From NCBI GenBank assembly GCA_033763555.1, contig JANRKK010000044.1:1-46592 (forward strand): a stretch of 46,592 nt of DNA, given 5' to 3'. Under the pieces are notes generated by a model that worked only from the letters and a program-made list of their open reading frames with translations, was not told the origin of the DNA and did no database searches. This DNA comes from JALYJG01 sp033763555. Its GTDB lineage: Bacteria > Pseudomonadota > Alphaproteobacteria > UBA9219. The translations under genes were made by a program, and so were the position numbers. Shown here in pieces: positions 32,625-42,104 of this stretch; position 1 is the first letter of the stretch; each line of letters begins with the position of its first letter.

Positions 32625-34268
32625 ATGCGCGAAAATGCTGTTTTTTCCCGTTTGCTGAAAAATCTCCGGGCCGGACTTTTTGTCCTGCTTGCCACCCTTT
32701 TTTGCTCGCAAGCCGTAGCGGTTGATCTGCCATTGGCGGCCGGGTCGCCGCTGGTCGGCTTTGCGTTTGATGACCGTCCTTTGCTGCTGACGGTGCATCG
32801 CAATTTTCAGATGGCCATGCTGACGGCGGGCAGTGAAATCGGCCGCAGCTGCGGCAAGATGGAATCCTATGGCTGGCGCATGGATCAGTCCGAGCAGCAG
32901 CGGGTCAATCAGATTTTCAATAATACGGTCGATCGCTTGCGCGCGCTTGGCTATGTCGTCGAAACGCAAGCGCCAAGTTCCATTTCGCGTGACATTACGA
33001 TGTTCACGGCAGACCGCCCTGATAAGCATTTCCTCTTTATGTGGTCGGCGGGTGAGATTGGCCTTGTGATGGTCTTGTGTGAAAGCTCGGCACCCGCGCC
33101 TTCACGTCTCGCGCCGCAACGCCAAAGCATGGGCCAGCCTCAGGATGTTCTGCAGTCCAATCTGGCCATTCCTGTGCAGGAAAAAACCCGCAAGATCATG
33201 GAATCCCATTTCTCGCCCGTTGGTGAGTGGGTTGGTAATTACACCTGCGCGCAGGGCTACACGGGCGCCACGCTGCGTATCGACCGTCTGAAGGACGAAG
33301 ATTTTGAAGGTGTTTTCCGCTTCTATCCCACTCCCAAAAATCCAAATGTCTCCAAGGGCAGTTATACGGTCTATGGCCAGTATGACAGGGAATCCCAGCG
33401 CATTCTGGTCAATCCCGGTCGCTGGTTGGAACAGCCCAAGGGCCAATACAACACGATTATCGTCGGTAACTTTAATCCGGTTGACCGGACATTCAGCGGC
33501 TATTTCCAGGGCATCATGGGGTGCACCAGTATCGAAGCAAAATACATGGGTGCCTCCAAGGAAATCAAAGCGGCAAAACCCAAAGCCAAGAAGCCTGTAA
33601 AGAAAAAGTCGGCTGCGAAGAAATCGGTTCCGAAGAAAGAAGAAGCTCCGGCGGTTACTCCTGCCGTTCAGGCAACAGAGCCTGCGGCAACGACATCAGC
33701 GCCCGCTGCATCTGAACCTGTGGTGGCAACTCCAACAATTCCAGCTCCAACCCCGCCTGCCGCTGTTGAACCCTCCGTACCGCCCAAGGCCGAAACACCT
33801 CCGGCAGCAGCTGCGCCGACTGTGCCGACCATGCCTTTATTGCCGGAACCTGTTACACCCCCGGCTGAACCGAAAAAGGAAGTACCAAAGCCGACAAGCT
33901 CGCTTGATCTGAACAATAAAATTGTTGTGGCATCCGGAGGAAGCGGTTGTTGCTACAATACGCGGGCTCCGGCGGCGCCAGCGGCACGATATTTTACGCC
34001 AACAGTTCCGGTGGCTCCCGCTGCACGCTATGTCACACCGACAGTGCCTCAATGGCGTCAGGCTCCCGCTGCGGCACAAGCATCCTACAGATCGCCTTAT
34101 CTTCCGCCAGCTCCTCCACCGAACTATGTCGCGCCGGAAGTACCCCAATGGCCGCAAGCGCCTCAGGCACCAGGGCCGAGTTATTACAGCCCGTATGTCC
34201 CGCAAGTGCCACAGGCACCCCAGGCGCCAGGACCCGATTACATCACTTATCCGAATTGTCTGTCCTGA
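32625..34268 (+). CDS. large secreted protein with Pro/Ala-rich C-terminal half
   Basis: The 547-residue product has a signal peptide (MRENAVFSRLLKNLRAGLF..., cleavage near AVA-VD, residue 33). Domain 1 (about 34-150) contains 'GRSCGKMESYGW' and four or so cysteines. Domain 2 (about 200-310) has 'VGEWVGNYTCAQGYTGATL' and ends 'GIMGCTSIEAKYMG', a beta-rich unit I recall from other secreted bacterial proteins but cannot name. A Lys/Ala stretch (about 315-340) and more than 100 Pro/Ala/Thr residues follow. The last 100 residues carry imperfect Tyr/Pro repeats ('ARYFTPTVP', 'ARYVTPTVP', 'NYVAPEVP', 'SYYSPYVP'). ATG 32625 is used. It ends flush with the convergent PHA depolymerase gene. Confidence 0.75.
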   Translation: MRENAVFSRLLKNLRAGLFVLLATLFCSQAVAVDLPLAAGSPLVGFAFDDRPLLLTVHRNFQMAMLTAGSEIGRSCGKMESYGWRMDQSEQQRVNQIFNNTVDRLRALGYVVETQAPSSISRDITMFTADRPDKHFLFMWSAGEIGLVMVLCESSAPAPSRLAPQRQSMGQPQDVLQSNLAIPVQEKTRKIMESHFSPVGEWVGNYTCAQGYTGATLRIDRLKDEDFEGVFRFYPTPKNPNVSKGSYTVYGQYDRESQRILVNPGRWLEQPKGQYNTIIVGNFNPVDRTFSGYFQGIMGCTSIEAKYMGASKEIKAAKPKAKKPVKKKSAAKKSVPKKEEAPAVTPAVQATEPAATTSAPAASEPVVATPTIPAPTPPAAVEPSVPPKAETPPAAAAPTVPTMPLLPEPVTPPAEPKKEVPKPTSSLDLNNKIVVASGGSGCCYNTRAPAAPAARYFTPTVPVAPAARYVTPTVPQWRQAPAAAQASYRSPYLPPAPPPNYVAPEVPQWPQAPQAPGPSYYSPYVPQVPQAPQAPGPDYITYPNCLS

Positions 34269-35501
34269 TTACCGGACAGGGGCGTTGTGATCGCGGATAA
34301 AATTCCGCACAACGGGCAGGATGGATTCACGCCATTTGCGGCCGTTGAAAATGCCGTAATGGCCGACGCCAATCTGCAAATGCGCTTTCTTCATATCGGG
34401 GCCTAAGCCCGTGCAGAGATCGAGGGCAGGGCGAGTCTGTCCCGGCGCAGAAATATCGTCCAATTCACCTTCCACGGTTAAAAGCGCTGTTTTCTTGATC
34501 GCTTCCGGCGTTACCAACTGGCCATGCCAGGTGAAAGTGCCTTTGGGCAGATCGTGGTTCTTGAACACGCGTTCAACGGTTTGCAAATAAAACTCGGCTG
34601 TCACATCCATCACAGACAGATATTCGTCATAAAATTTGCGGTGTGCGGTGGCGGATTCATCGTCACCCTTCACCAGATTTTGGAACAACTTCACATGCTC
34701 GCCGATATGACGCTCGACATTCATGGATACGAAGCCGTTTAGCTGGATAAAGCCCGGATAAACCAGACGGTAAGCGCCGGGATAATAGAAGGGGATGGCG
34801 TGAATAACAGTATTTTCAAACCATTCCATGGGCCGCTTCTCAGCAACTTCCGTCACAACCGTTTTGCCTTGGCGCGTATCGATCGGGCCACCCATCAAGA
34901 TCATGGATTGCGGCTGCGCCGGATCATCCATTTGTGCCAAAAGTGAAACCGCGCAGAAAACCGGAACCGCAGGCTGGCAGACAGCCATCATATGCGTGCC
35001 GGGGCCAAGATGCCGGACAAACTCCATCAGATAGCTGATGTAATCTTCCAGATCGAACTTGCCCTGTGACAGGGGAACCATTTTGGCGTCAAGCCAATCC
35101 GTAATGTAAACATCATGATCAGGCAGCATGGCTTCGACCGTACCGCGCAGCAGTGTGGCGTGATGCCCAGACATGGGTGCAACAATCAAAACGCGCGGGT
35201 CTGAGGCTTGAACATGCCGCTTGAAATGCAGAAGACGGCAGAAAGGCTTGGTCAGGACTATTTCTTCTTCGACCGTCACAGGTTCGCGGTGAATTTTGGT
35301 GGTGTGCAGTCCGAAGCTGGGTTTGCTGAAACGGCGCGTTGTGCGCTCAAACAATTCGGCTCCTGCGGCTATGGCGCGGCCGAAATGGGTATTTGAGGCA
35401 GGGAAGAGTGGATTTTGAAACGCGACTTGCGCTGCCTCGGCCGCAAAGCGGAAAGGCGCCAATGCGGCGTGTTGCCAGTCATGAATGTGGTAGAGGAGCA
35501 T
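34269..35501 (-). CDS. phaZ: intracellular polyhydroxyalkanoate depolymerase
   Basis: PhaZ breaks down stored polyhydroxybutyrate. The 410-residue alpha/beta hydrolase has the cysteine nucleophile in 'MMAVCQPAVPV' (Cys175), where most esterases have Ser. The Asp is in 'VEGELDDISAPGQT', and the catalytic His is in 'VGHYGIFNGRKW' near the end. Cys-Asp-His is the triad of the Ralstonia-type intracellular enzyme. Typical N-terminus 'MLLYHIHDWQHAALAPFR'. No synthase gene (phaC) is in the window. No clear ribosome site. Confidence 0.92.
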   Translation of the reverse strand: MLLYHIHDWQHAALAPFRFAAEAAQVAFQNPLFPASNTHFGRAIAAGAELFERTTRRFSKPSFGLHTTKIHREPVTVEEEIVLTKPFCRLLHFKRHVQASDPRVLIVAPMSGHHATLLRGTVEAMLPDHDVYITDWLDAKMVPLSQGKFDLEDYISYLMEFVRHLGPGTHMMAVCQPAVPVFCAVSLLAQMDDPAQPQSMILMGGPIDTRQGKTVVTEVAEKRPMEWFENTVIHAIPFYYPGAYRLVYPGFIQLNGFVSMNVERHIGEHVKLFQNLVKGDDESATAHRKFYDEYLSVMDVTAEFYLQTVERVFKNHDLPKGTFTWHGQLVTPEAIKKTALLTVEGELDDISAPGQTRPALDLCTGLGPDMKKAHLQIGVGHYGIFNGRKWRESILPVVRNFIRDHNAPVR

Positions 35502-35599
35502 GAGAAACCAGTGCCTTTACGGCCTTACCGTCCAACCTGTGGTGAAAAAACAAAAGTCGATTCAACCCATAGGGTAAACAAGAAGGTGTAAAGATAGAC

Positions 35600-36019
35600 T
35601 TAATCCACTGTAAGACTTTGCTTTTTTTGGTTTATTTTGCACTGCGACACAAGGAACAAAAAGGCCAAAAACCATATTCCGACGCGTGAGGGTTTGTCCT
35701 CAGCCTCATCTTCAAATTTCGGCATATGTCCACCAGTTGGTTCCAGCGCATCAACCATATTTTTCAGGGATTTGCACTGGCGTCGGAAACGATGCGCGGC
35801 CTCAAGGGCTTCAATCCGGCCGATAAGGTTGATTTCCTCGTCTTTGGCGATGGCCACCTGATCGAGCAGATGCAGGAATTTACCGAACACCGAAGGCTTC
35901 ATGGCGCCCGGCACACCCAGGCCGCTGATGCGGCGCGTAAGGGCAACAATTCTGTCCCGCTGCTCGCCAAGAAGGGAGGATAACCAGTTTATACGGCCAC
36001 AATGTTCTTCCATAATCAT
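35600..36019 (-). CDS. hypothetical membrane-anchored protein, 139 aa
   Basis: No family recognised. Residues 1-90 are helical and charged with a Leu/Ile heptad pattern ('LLDQVAIAKDEEINLIGRIEALE'-like stretch near 50-72). A single hydrophobic segment lies near the C-terminus (about 114-126), so it may be tail-anchored. Weak ribosome site. A plus-strand frame (35726-35983) overlaps it and I consider that one less likely. Confidence 0.5.
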   Translation of the reverse strand: MIMEEHCGRINWLSSLLGEQRDRIVALTRRISGLGVPGAMKPSVFGKFLHLLDQVAIAKDEEINLIGRIEALEAAHRFRRQCKSLKNMVDALEPTGGHMPKFEDEAEDKPSRVGIWFLAFLFLVSQCKINQKKQSLTVD

Positions 36020-36085
36020 GCAGTCTGTTTACCGCATGAGGGTAAAGGCTGAATTAATAGGAAATACTTTCATTTAGCCCTGAAT

Positions 36086-36856
36086 TCAGGCCAGAATTTC
36101 AAGCGCTTCCATGGCTAATGCTTTCGTGCTGGCGGCGATCATTTGATCGCTAAAATTGCTGGTAATTTGATTACCTTTCCAATCGCTGATGTAGCCGCCT
36201 GCGCCCGTGACAATCGGTGCAACGCCAACGGCATCGTGCAATCCCAGATTCTGCTCAACAACCAGATCGGCCCAACCCATCGCCAGCAATCCGTACGCAT
36301 AGCAATCGCAACCATATTGTTGCCATCGTACGGCGTTGCAGAGCTTTATATATTTCTCAAAATTCTTTCCCTCAAACATGCCCATGGGGCCGATGAAAAG
36401 TCGTGCATTATCCAGTTTGCGTGGCGGTGCGATTTTAATGGGCTTACCGTTATGCGTGGCCATCTGGTTTGTGATGCCAAACCAGCGCTCTTTTGTATAA
36501 GCCTGATCAATCAGCCCAACGGCGGGCATGCCGTTATGAATCAGGCCGATGATCGTACCGAACAGGGGCTTGCCCGTCATAAAGGCGCGTGTGCCATCGA
36601 TGGGGTCGATAACCCAGACAAATTCGGCATCCGGTCTGTCCCGGCCATATTCCTCGCCGATAATGCCGTGAGCAGGGAAGTGCTGGCCGATCATCGCACG
36701 CAGCTTCTGTTCAATTTCCTTATCGGCTTGCGTCACAGGCGAGCGATCCTGCTTTTCATCAACGGGCAGGTAGCCACGGAAATATTTCAGTGCAATTTCG
36801 CCTGCTGCATCAGCGCAAGCATTAAAGAACGCGGCGAATTGTTTCTCATAGTCCAT
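36086..36856 (-). CDS. hisN: inositol monophosphatase family, probable histidinol-phosphatase
   Basis: A 256-residue Mg-dependent phosphatase. Metal motifs: 'IIGEEYG' (Glu near 69), 'VWVIDPIDGTRAF' (Asp near 85, 88) and 'LHDAVGVAPIVTGAGG' with the third aspartate. The pattern 'DPIDGTRAFMTGKPLFGT' is that of the HisN-type histidinol-phosphatase of Alphaproteobacteria and Actinobacteria, which removes phosphate in histidine synthesis. An inositol phosphatase role is the alternative. Single gene. Confidence 0.85.
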   Translation of the reverse strand: MDYEKQFAAFFNACADAAGEIALKYFRGYLPVDEKQDRSPVTQADKEIEQKLRAMIGQHFPAHGIIGEEYGRDRPDAEFVWVIDPIDGTRAFMTGKPLFGTIIGLIHNGMPAVGLIDQAYTKERWFGITNQMATHNGKPIKIAPPRKLDNARLFIGPMGMFEGKNFEKYIKLCNAVRWQQYGCDCYAYGLLAMGWADLVVEQNLGLHDAVGVAPIVTGAGGYISDWKGNQITSNFSDQMIAASTKALAMEALEILA

Positions 36857-36895
36857 GGAATGGACTTAGTCACAAAATGGGACCAAGGCAACAAC

Positions 36896-37282
36896 TTAAG
36901 CAGAAAGAGCTGGCCCTTCTATTTGGCCGTTGGTGAGGTGACGATAAGTGCAATTGACGCCGCCCGAACGAACAGCGATTTTTGGAATCATGGGTTGCTG
37001 GCTGTCGTTTGAGCAGATCGTTTGAGTTGCAAGCTCACGGATTTCTGCTTCTGTTAAGGCAATGCCCCTAATTTCATATCTTTTTGCAACAGCAGTGCCT
37101 GGTATCTCCCATACCTCGCCACGTTCAAGAAGTATGGGAATAATTCCCAAAAGAGTTTTACCTGGCTGAGGTTGCGTTGGGGGCGTGGTGCTGTTTTTGG
37201 CTGCTGCTGAAAACAACGCCACAACATCTTTGCCAGCCCAGGTATCAATTGTGAATTCAATCCTGCAATTAGCGTCGGTCAT
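36896..37282 (-). CDS. hypothetical protein, 128 aa
   Basis: No family recognised. Small and soluble, with a Thr/Pro-rich stretch at about 30-42 and a beta-rich middle ('IIPILLERGEVWEIPGTAVAK' region). Three cysteines are spread over the chain (near 6, 90 and 112). ATG 37282 follows a good GGGGAGA site. Lower GC than rodA and hisN. Confidence 0.65.
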   Translation of the reverse strand: MTDANCRIEFTIDTWAGKDVVALFSAAAKNSTTPPTQPQPGKTLLGIIPILLERGEVWEIPGTAVAKRYEIRGIALTEAEIRELATQTICSNDSQQPMIPKIAVRSGGVNCTYRHLTNGQIEGPALSA

Positions 37283-37364
37283 TAATATCTCCCCGGTATT
37301 GATTTTGTGCTATCATAGTAGTACAGTATGGCGTGGCCCGAGGTCAAGCCCTTAATTGCTTGCG

Positions 37365-38504
37365 TTATTCGGCGATTCCTGTACGGGAAATACGCGCGTC
37401 GCGGTGGATGGAAATGCTGAGCAAGATGCCGCAGCCGATGAGTAGGGTGAGCATCGCCGTGCCACCATAGGACACAAGGGGCAGGGGAATGCCCACCACA
37501 GGGATGGTTCCTGTCACCATCGCTACATTGACAAAGGCGTAGAGGAAAAAGCTGACCGTCAGGCCAAAGGCCGTCAAACGGCCGAACTGGTTGCGGCAGG
37601 TGAGGGCGATCATGAAGCCATAGGTAATCAGCAGGAAATAGAGCAGGAGCAGGACAAACGCGCCAAACATGCCGAATTCCTCGGCCAGCACGACGAAGAT
37701 AAAGTCCGTATGTTTTTCGGGTAGGAACTGAAGCTGGCTTTGTGTGCCCTGACCGAAGCCTTTGCCAAACAACCCGCCGGAGCCCAGCGCGATTTTAGAT
37801 TGCAGAATATTGTAGCCCGAGCCCAAAGGGTCAGCGCCAGGATTCAAGAAAGTTAAAAGCCGAGCTTTTTGATAATCATGCAGATGATGCCACGCCAAAG
37901 GCGCAATCGCGGCGGCCAGCGCGATAATGATCACGAATTTCCACCAGCGCACACCGCCCGCGAAAAACATCGCGCCGCTGGCGAGCAGGAGGAGCATGGC
38001 CGTTCCCAGATTGGGCTGCAGCAGCACAAGTCCGACGGGCAGCAGCACCATGGCAACGGGCAGCACCAGCTTGGCCGGATGGCCGATATCTTCCAGCGAC
38101 AGGCTATGGAAATACTTGGCGATGGCCAGGACAAGCGCGATTTTCATCAATTCCGAGGGCTGCAGCACGAAAAACCCAAGGTGAATCCAGCGTTGAGCGC
38201 CCATTCCGGTGTGGCCCATGATTTCCACGGCAATCAGCAGCACCAGAACAAGCCCATACAGCGGATAAGCCAGCCGCAGCCATATGCGGATATCGGCCAG
38301 CGCAATGGCCATCATGATGGCCAAGCCGATGGCAAACCGCGACAGCTGCGCGCCCGCCCAGGGTTCCCAGCTTTTGCCGCCCGCAGAATATAAAAGCGTA
38401 ATGCCAATCAGGCCGATGGTAACGATCAGCGCGACCAGACCCCAATGCATAAGGCGCAGCTTGTCGCCAAGGCGGAGATGATCTTTGGAGGTCAAACGGG
38501 CCAT
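37365..38504 (-). CDS. rodA: rod-shape peptidoglycan glycosyltransferase RodA
   Basis: RodA is the SEDS-family polymerase that makes peptidoglycan strands for side-wall growth with MreB and PBP2. The 379-residue protein has about ten helices. 'QRWIHLGFFVLQPSELMKI' carries the SEDS hallmark Gln-Pro-Ser-Glu-Leu. 'EKHTDFIFVVLAEEFG' and 'PVVGIPLPLVSYGGTAML' are further invariant motifs. An mrdA partner is not present. It implies a rod-shaped cell. Divergent from mazG. Confidence 0.95.
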   Translation of the reverse strand: MARLTSKDHLRLGDKLRLMHWGLVALIVTIGLIGITLLYSAGGKSWEPWAGAQLSRFAIGLAIMMAIALADIRIWLRLAYPLYGLVLVLLIAVEIMGHTGMGAQRWIHLGFFVLQPSELMKIALVLAIAKYFHSLSLEDIGHPAKLVLPVAMVLLPVGLVLLQPNLGTAMLLLLASGAMFFAGGVRWWKFVIIIALAAAIAPLAWHHLHDYQKARLLTFLNPGADPLGSGYNILQSKIALGSGGLFGKGFGQGTQSQLQFLPEKHTDFIFVVLAEEFGMFGAFVLLLLYFLLITYGFMIALTCRNQFGRLTAFGLTVSFFLYAFVNVAMVTGTIPVVGIPLPLVSYGGTAMLTLLIGCGILLSISIHRDARISRTGIAE

Positions 38505-38697
38505 GGGGCGGGATTGCCATTGTCAGCCGGGTTTTTCAACGAATATATGGATTTCCCCTTTATCCTGCCCATATCTAATTTAACATAATATATCTTATGC
38601 GACTTAATGAGGCAGAGAAATCAGGTTAAAACAAAGATATTCCATGGCCCTTCCCCTTGGCTTGTATCCGTGCGGAAACACGCTTACAGAAGCGCTT

Positions 38698-39507
38698 ATG
38701 AGCAAATCAATCGAACGCCTCACTGAAATCATGGGCCGATTACGCGACCCGAAAACGGGCTGCCCGTGGGACCTTGAGCAGGATTTCAAAACCGTGGCCC
38801 CCTACACGCTCGAGGAAGCCTATGAGCTGGTGGAGGCCATCGAACAGAACGACCCCAAGGCTATGGTAGATGAGCTTGGCGATTTGCTGTTTCAGATCGT
38901 CTTTCATGCCCAGATGGGTAAGGAAGCCGGGCTGTTTGATCTTGATCAGGTCGCCGGGCAGGTGGCGGACAAGATGGTCGAGCGCCATCCGCATGTTTTC
39001 GGGGACAGGGACGCCAAAAATGCCGAAGCCGTTCTGGTGAACTGGGAGGGTGACAAGGCCGCACGGCGGGAGGCTCAGGCTAAGTCCGAAGGCCGGACAA
39101 CCAGCGCCCTTGATGGCGTAACCACCGCCCTGCCCGCTGCGACGCGCGCCGTGAAATTACAAAAGCGCGCTGCGCGCGTTGGGTTCGATTGGAAAGACCC
39201 GCGCGATATTTTTGCCAAGATTAAGGAAGAGATCGGTGAGCTGGAATCCGAAATGGGGAAACCGAACAACGCCGATGCCATGGAAGATGAAATGGGCGAT
39301 GTCTTCTTCGTGCTGGTCAATCTGGCGCGACGGCTGGAGATCGATCCTGAGGCTGCACTGCGCCGTACCAATCAGAAGTTCGAGCGTCGCTTCCGTGCTT
39401 TGGAAGCCCGGTTGGCAGCTCAAGGCAAGCGCATGGAAGATACTTCGCTTGATGACATGGAACGGATTTGGGTTGAGATTAAAAAGGAAGAGAAGAAAAA
39501 AGTCTAA
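38698..39507 (+). CDS. mazG: nucleoside triphosphate pyrophosphohydrolase MazG
   Basis: MazG hydrolyses (d)NTPs to monophosphates and pyrophosphate, and in some bacteria tunes ppGpp. Two MazG domains are visible in the 269 residues: the N-terminal with 'CPWDLEQDFKTVAPYTLEEAYEL' (in parts) and the metal motif 'DELGDLLFQIVFH', and the C-terminal with 'KIKEEIGELESE' and 'DEMGDVFFVLVNLAR'. ATG 38698 (MSKSIERL) matches family starts better than ATG 38644. The stop overlaps the ATP12 gene stop by three bases on opposite strands. Confidence 0.93.
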   Translation: MSKSIERLTEIMGRLRDPKTGCPWDLEQDFKTVAPYTLEEAYELVEAIEQNDPKAMVDELGDLLFQIVFHAQMGKEAGLFDLDQVAGQVADKMVERHPHVFGDRDAKNAEAVLVNWEGDKAARREAQAKSEGRTTSALDGVTTALPAATRAVKLQKRAARVGFDWKDPRDIFAKIKEEIGELESEMGKPNNADAMEDEMGDVFFVLVNLARRLEIDPEAALRRTNQKFERRFRALEARLAAQGKRMEDTSLDDMERIWVEIKKEEKKKV

Positions 39508-40220
39508 ACCGATCTCAACCTTAAAAGCGTAAACCACCGACCGCAGACTTCCAGATCATTCCGGATGGCTTCATGGCGCTGCATGGCTTCGGCATCTTCA
39601 CCATTACGTTCTATTTGATAGAGAGATTCCAGCTCCGCTGCCTGAAACACATCCTCGGTGGGCATGTGCTGCTCGGCCATCGCCAGGCCAAGCACCAGAG
39701 AATGGCTGAGCTCCGCCGCGTGCTTGAGTCCAGTTAAATAGAAGTTGTCATAGGATTCCACGGCGAGGCGCAGCGCCTGAAGCGCTTGCGGTGATTGCGT
39801 TACCAGCATCCCCTGCCCTGTATTCAGCATGGCGTCAAAACGCAAGGCGCACCAGTCAAGGATGGGCTGCCACACATGGCTTTGCCGTTCGACCAGCGCC
39901 GTTGGGCGCTCCGCGCGGTAGCACAGAAGTTCGGTGGCGGCATGCGACATGATCTCTTCGATAACGGCCGCGCGGTTTTTGCTGGTGATGTCGAGCGCTG
40001 TTGCGGCTAGCTGCATCAAGGGCATTTTGGATGGTTTAGGTTTGCCGGGCTGTTGTAGGCGCCATTCTTCGGCTACGGCTTCGGCCAGACCTGCATTGGG
40101 CAAAAGCAGCGGACTCTCGCCATATGTTTTGAGAGCCGTACCTGAACGTAAAATGGCGTAACCGTCCGGCGTTCTCTCCGTAGTGTAGGCGACATCCTGC
40201 GCCGTTGCGCCAATGCCCAT
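39504..40220 (-). CDS. ATP12 family chaperone (F1-ATPase assembly)
   Basis: ATP12 binds the alpha subunit of F1-ATPase before assembly; it is found in mitochondria and Alphaproteobacteria. The 238-residue protein shows the family pattern: 'GLAEAVAEEWRLQ' (about 45-57), 'MPLMQLAATALDI', 'LLCYRAERPTALVERQ' and 'WQPILDWCALRFDA', then the C-terminal 'SLVLGLAMAEQHMPTEDVF' helix. It starts immediately next to the stop of the AsmA gene upstream and is probably co-transcribed with it and rluC. Confidence 0.88.
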   Translation of the reverse strand: MGIGATAQDVAYTTERTPDGYAILRSGTALKTYGESPLLLPNAGLAEAVAEEWRLQQPGKPKPSKMPLMQLAATALDITSKNRAAVIEEIMSHAATELLCYRAERPTALVERQSHVWQPILDWCALRFDAMLNTGQGMLVTQSPQALQALRLAVESYDNFYLTGLKHAAELSHSLVLGLAMAEQHMPTEDVFQAAELESLYQIERNGEDAEAMQRHEAIRNDLEVCGRWFTLLRLRSV

Positions 40221-42095
40221 TTACCGCCCCAATAAGCCTTTCAACGCGCCACCCAGATTTTTGATCTGGTCCTGCGCCTTGGCGGCTGGAGTTTGCAGCA
40301 AGGGACTCTTGCCCGAAGGCGCAACTGCCGGATGATCAAGCGTATAGACGCAGGCATTCTGCCCCGGTTGGTTGATGAGTGTTGGCACGCCACTGTTCAC
40401 CGTGCCGTTGGTCAGCAATCCGACGACATTTCTGACGGTTCCCGAAGAATCCAGCGTAAAGCTCGGCTCCAGCAATGTGCCGCCTACATGCATCGGCGGC
40501 ATGATGTCAGCAACGTTCATTACTTTCGGTTTGGCACGCAGGGTCATATTGACGGTTTCCGTGCCCAGATTAAATCCACCGCTGCCCGCAACCGTTGTCG
40601 CGCTGGTATCCGCCAGAATGCCGTTGTCGCGCATGATGCCGTCCTTGACGATAAAGCGCGCCGCAAGGCAGTTGAGCCCATGCGCGCCGCTGCCCGGTGC
40701 AAACATTTCCATCAAGGCCGAGGCGATTTGCCGCGTGGCGCTGGGCGCGACATTGCCACCTGTTGCTGTAATATTGACACGACCGACGGCCGTGCCGGCG
40801 ATGGCATGCATGCTGTTGCCCGAACCCGCCAGATCAATCTCCGTGCTGCCCTTGCCGGACAGGAAGGCAGGCAGCCCTATAAGTTTCAGCACATCGGCGA
40901 GATCAATATTCGGTGCGTTGAAGGACAAAGCCATCTGCGAGGGCGAAGATGCAGCATCGACCCTAACTTGGGCGCTGATAGCATTATTGCCAACTTGGGC
41001 TTTCAGCGGTGCAAGTGTCAGCCGTCCATTCGCCAGTTCCAGCTTGGTTGTCACCTGCCGCAGGGTGTTGTCGCCTACAGTGATTTCGCCAATTTTCACA
41101 TCGAAAGAAGCATCCGCAGTTTTCAGCGCATCGAGTTGCAGCGGCGCAGTACTGAAAACGCGTTTTGGACCTGAGGATGCAGGCGCGGGTTTTCCATGGT
41201 CGCCGCCCGACGTTTTTGTTTCCGGTTTAAGATCAGCCATATCCACTTTGTCGCTGATCAATGTGCCGCGCAGTGCAGGCCGCACGCCGCCCCAATTGGC
41301 GTTCAATTGGCCTTGCAGATTTGTCTTTCCGGTTTTCACTTCATAGGAAGAAAGACTAAGCACTTTCTTGTCGGCATCAGCCTTGCCTTTGGCCGTGACT
41401 GTGTAATTGGCGTAGGTCAGATTGGCATCCAGCGGCCATGTGCCTTTGATGGCCATTAAGTCACGGATACCAGTTTTGACCTTCAATGCTACAGGCGCGC
41501 CATTGGCTTCACCCGTGAAATTAAGGGCAACCCCTGTCCCTTCCCGGCCCACGGACATTTTTTTGACCTTGTAAACGCTGGTCTTGCCTTCCTTGTCGCG
41601 CATCGCCAGTTGGCTGTCTGTGATGGATATTTTCTCAACATGAATGGCAACAGGTTGGGATGCCGTTGGTTTTTGGGCTGATTTCTTCTCGGCAGGACTG
41701 TCCGTTGATGTCATGTCCCAGTTGGCTTTGCCGTCCTTGCTGGTTTCCACCAGAATATCAGCATTGACGATTTCGACCTCCGTCACATCGAATTTACGCG
41801 ACAGCAGCGGCATCAAGGCGACGCCAAGCTTAAAACTGCCCATGCCTGCCATCGTCGGACGGCTGGCCCAGGCGGGATTACCAATGCCGACATCACGGAT
41901 TGTCAGCGTTACGCCATCGGACGAAAAACCCAGCTTGATTGGTCCACCAAGCTTGACGGTGCGGCCTGTCTTCTTACTCAAAGCCTCGGCAATTTGTGGA
42001 CGATAGGTGTTGACGTCCAGGGTTGCCAGAAGCACAGCGACCGTTCCCGCAAAAAGAATAAGCAGGGTGACAAAGGCGGTAAGAATTTTTTTCAT
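40221..42095 (-). CDS. AsmA family envelope protein
   Basis: A 624-residue protein with an N-terminal signal anchor ('ILTAFVTLLILFAGTVAVLL', residues 4-23) and a long periplasmic part. It opens 'VNTYRPQIAEALSKKTGR', and 'SRKFDVTEVEIVNADILVE' with 'GKANWDM' follows: these are AsmA N-terminal hallmarks. The C-terminal part 'SFNAPNIDLADVLKLIGLP' to 'GTLLEPSF' is the AsmA_2-like region. AsmA proteins are thought to move or organise lipids between the membranes. Between rluC and the ATP12 gene on one strand. Confidence 0.9.
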   Translation of the reverse strand: MKKILTAFVTLLILFAGTVAVLLATLDVNTYRPQIAEALSKKTGRTVKLGGPIKLGFSSDGVTLTIRDVGIGNPAWASRPTMAGMGSFKLGVALMPLLSRKFDVTEVEIVNADILVETSKDGKANWDMTSTDSPAEKKSAQKPTASQPVAIHVEKISITDSQLAMRDKEGKTSVYKVKKMSVGREGTGVALNFTGEANGAPVALKVKTGIRDLMAIKGTWPLDANLTYANYTVTAKGKADADKKVLSLSSYEVKTGKTNLQGQLNANWGGVRPALRGTLISDKVDMADLKPETKTSGGDHGKPAPASSGPKRVFSTAPLQLDALKTADASFDVKIGEITVGDNTLRQVTTKLELANGRLTLAPLKAQVGNNAISAQVRVDAASSPSQMALSFNAPNIDLADVLKLIGLPAFLSGKGSTEIDLAGSGNSMHAIAGTAVGRVNITATGGNVAPSATRQIASALMEMFAPGSGAHGLNCLAARFIVKDGIMRDNGILADTSATTVAGSGGFNLGTETVNMTLRAKPKVMNVADIMPPMHVGGTLLEPSFTLDSSGTVRNVVGLLTNGTVNSGVPTLINQPGQNACVYTLDHPAVAPSGKSPLLQTPAAKAQDQIKNLGGALKGLLGR

Positions 42096-42104
42096 ATCGC
42101 GCTC

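Noticed and set aside
35726..35983. Plus-strand 85-codon frame opposite the 35600-36019 gene
   Set aside because: No ribosome site or recognisable pattern, while the minus frame is longer and has a coherent helix plus membrane segment.
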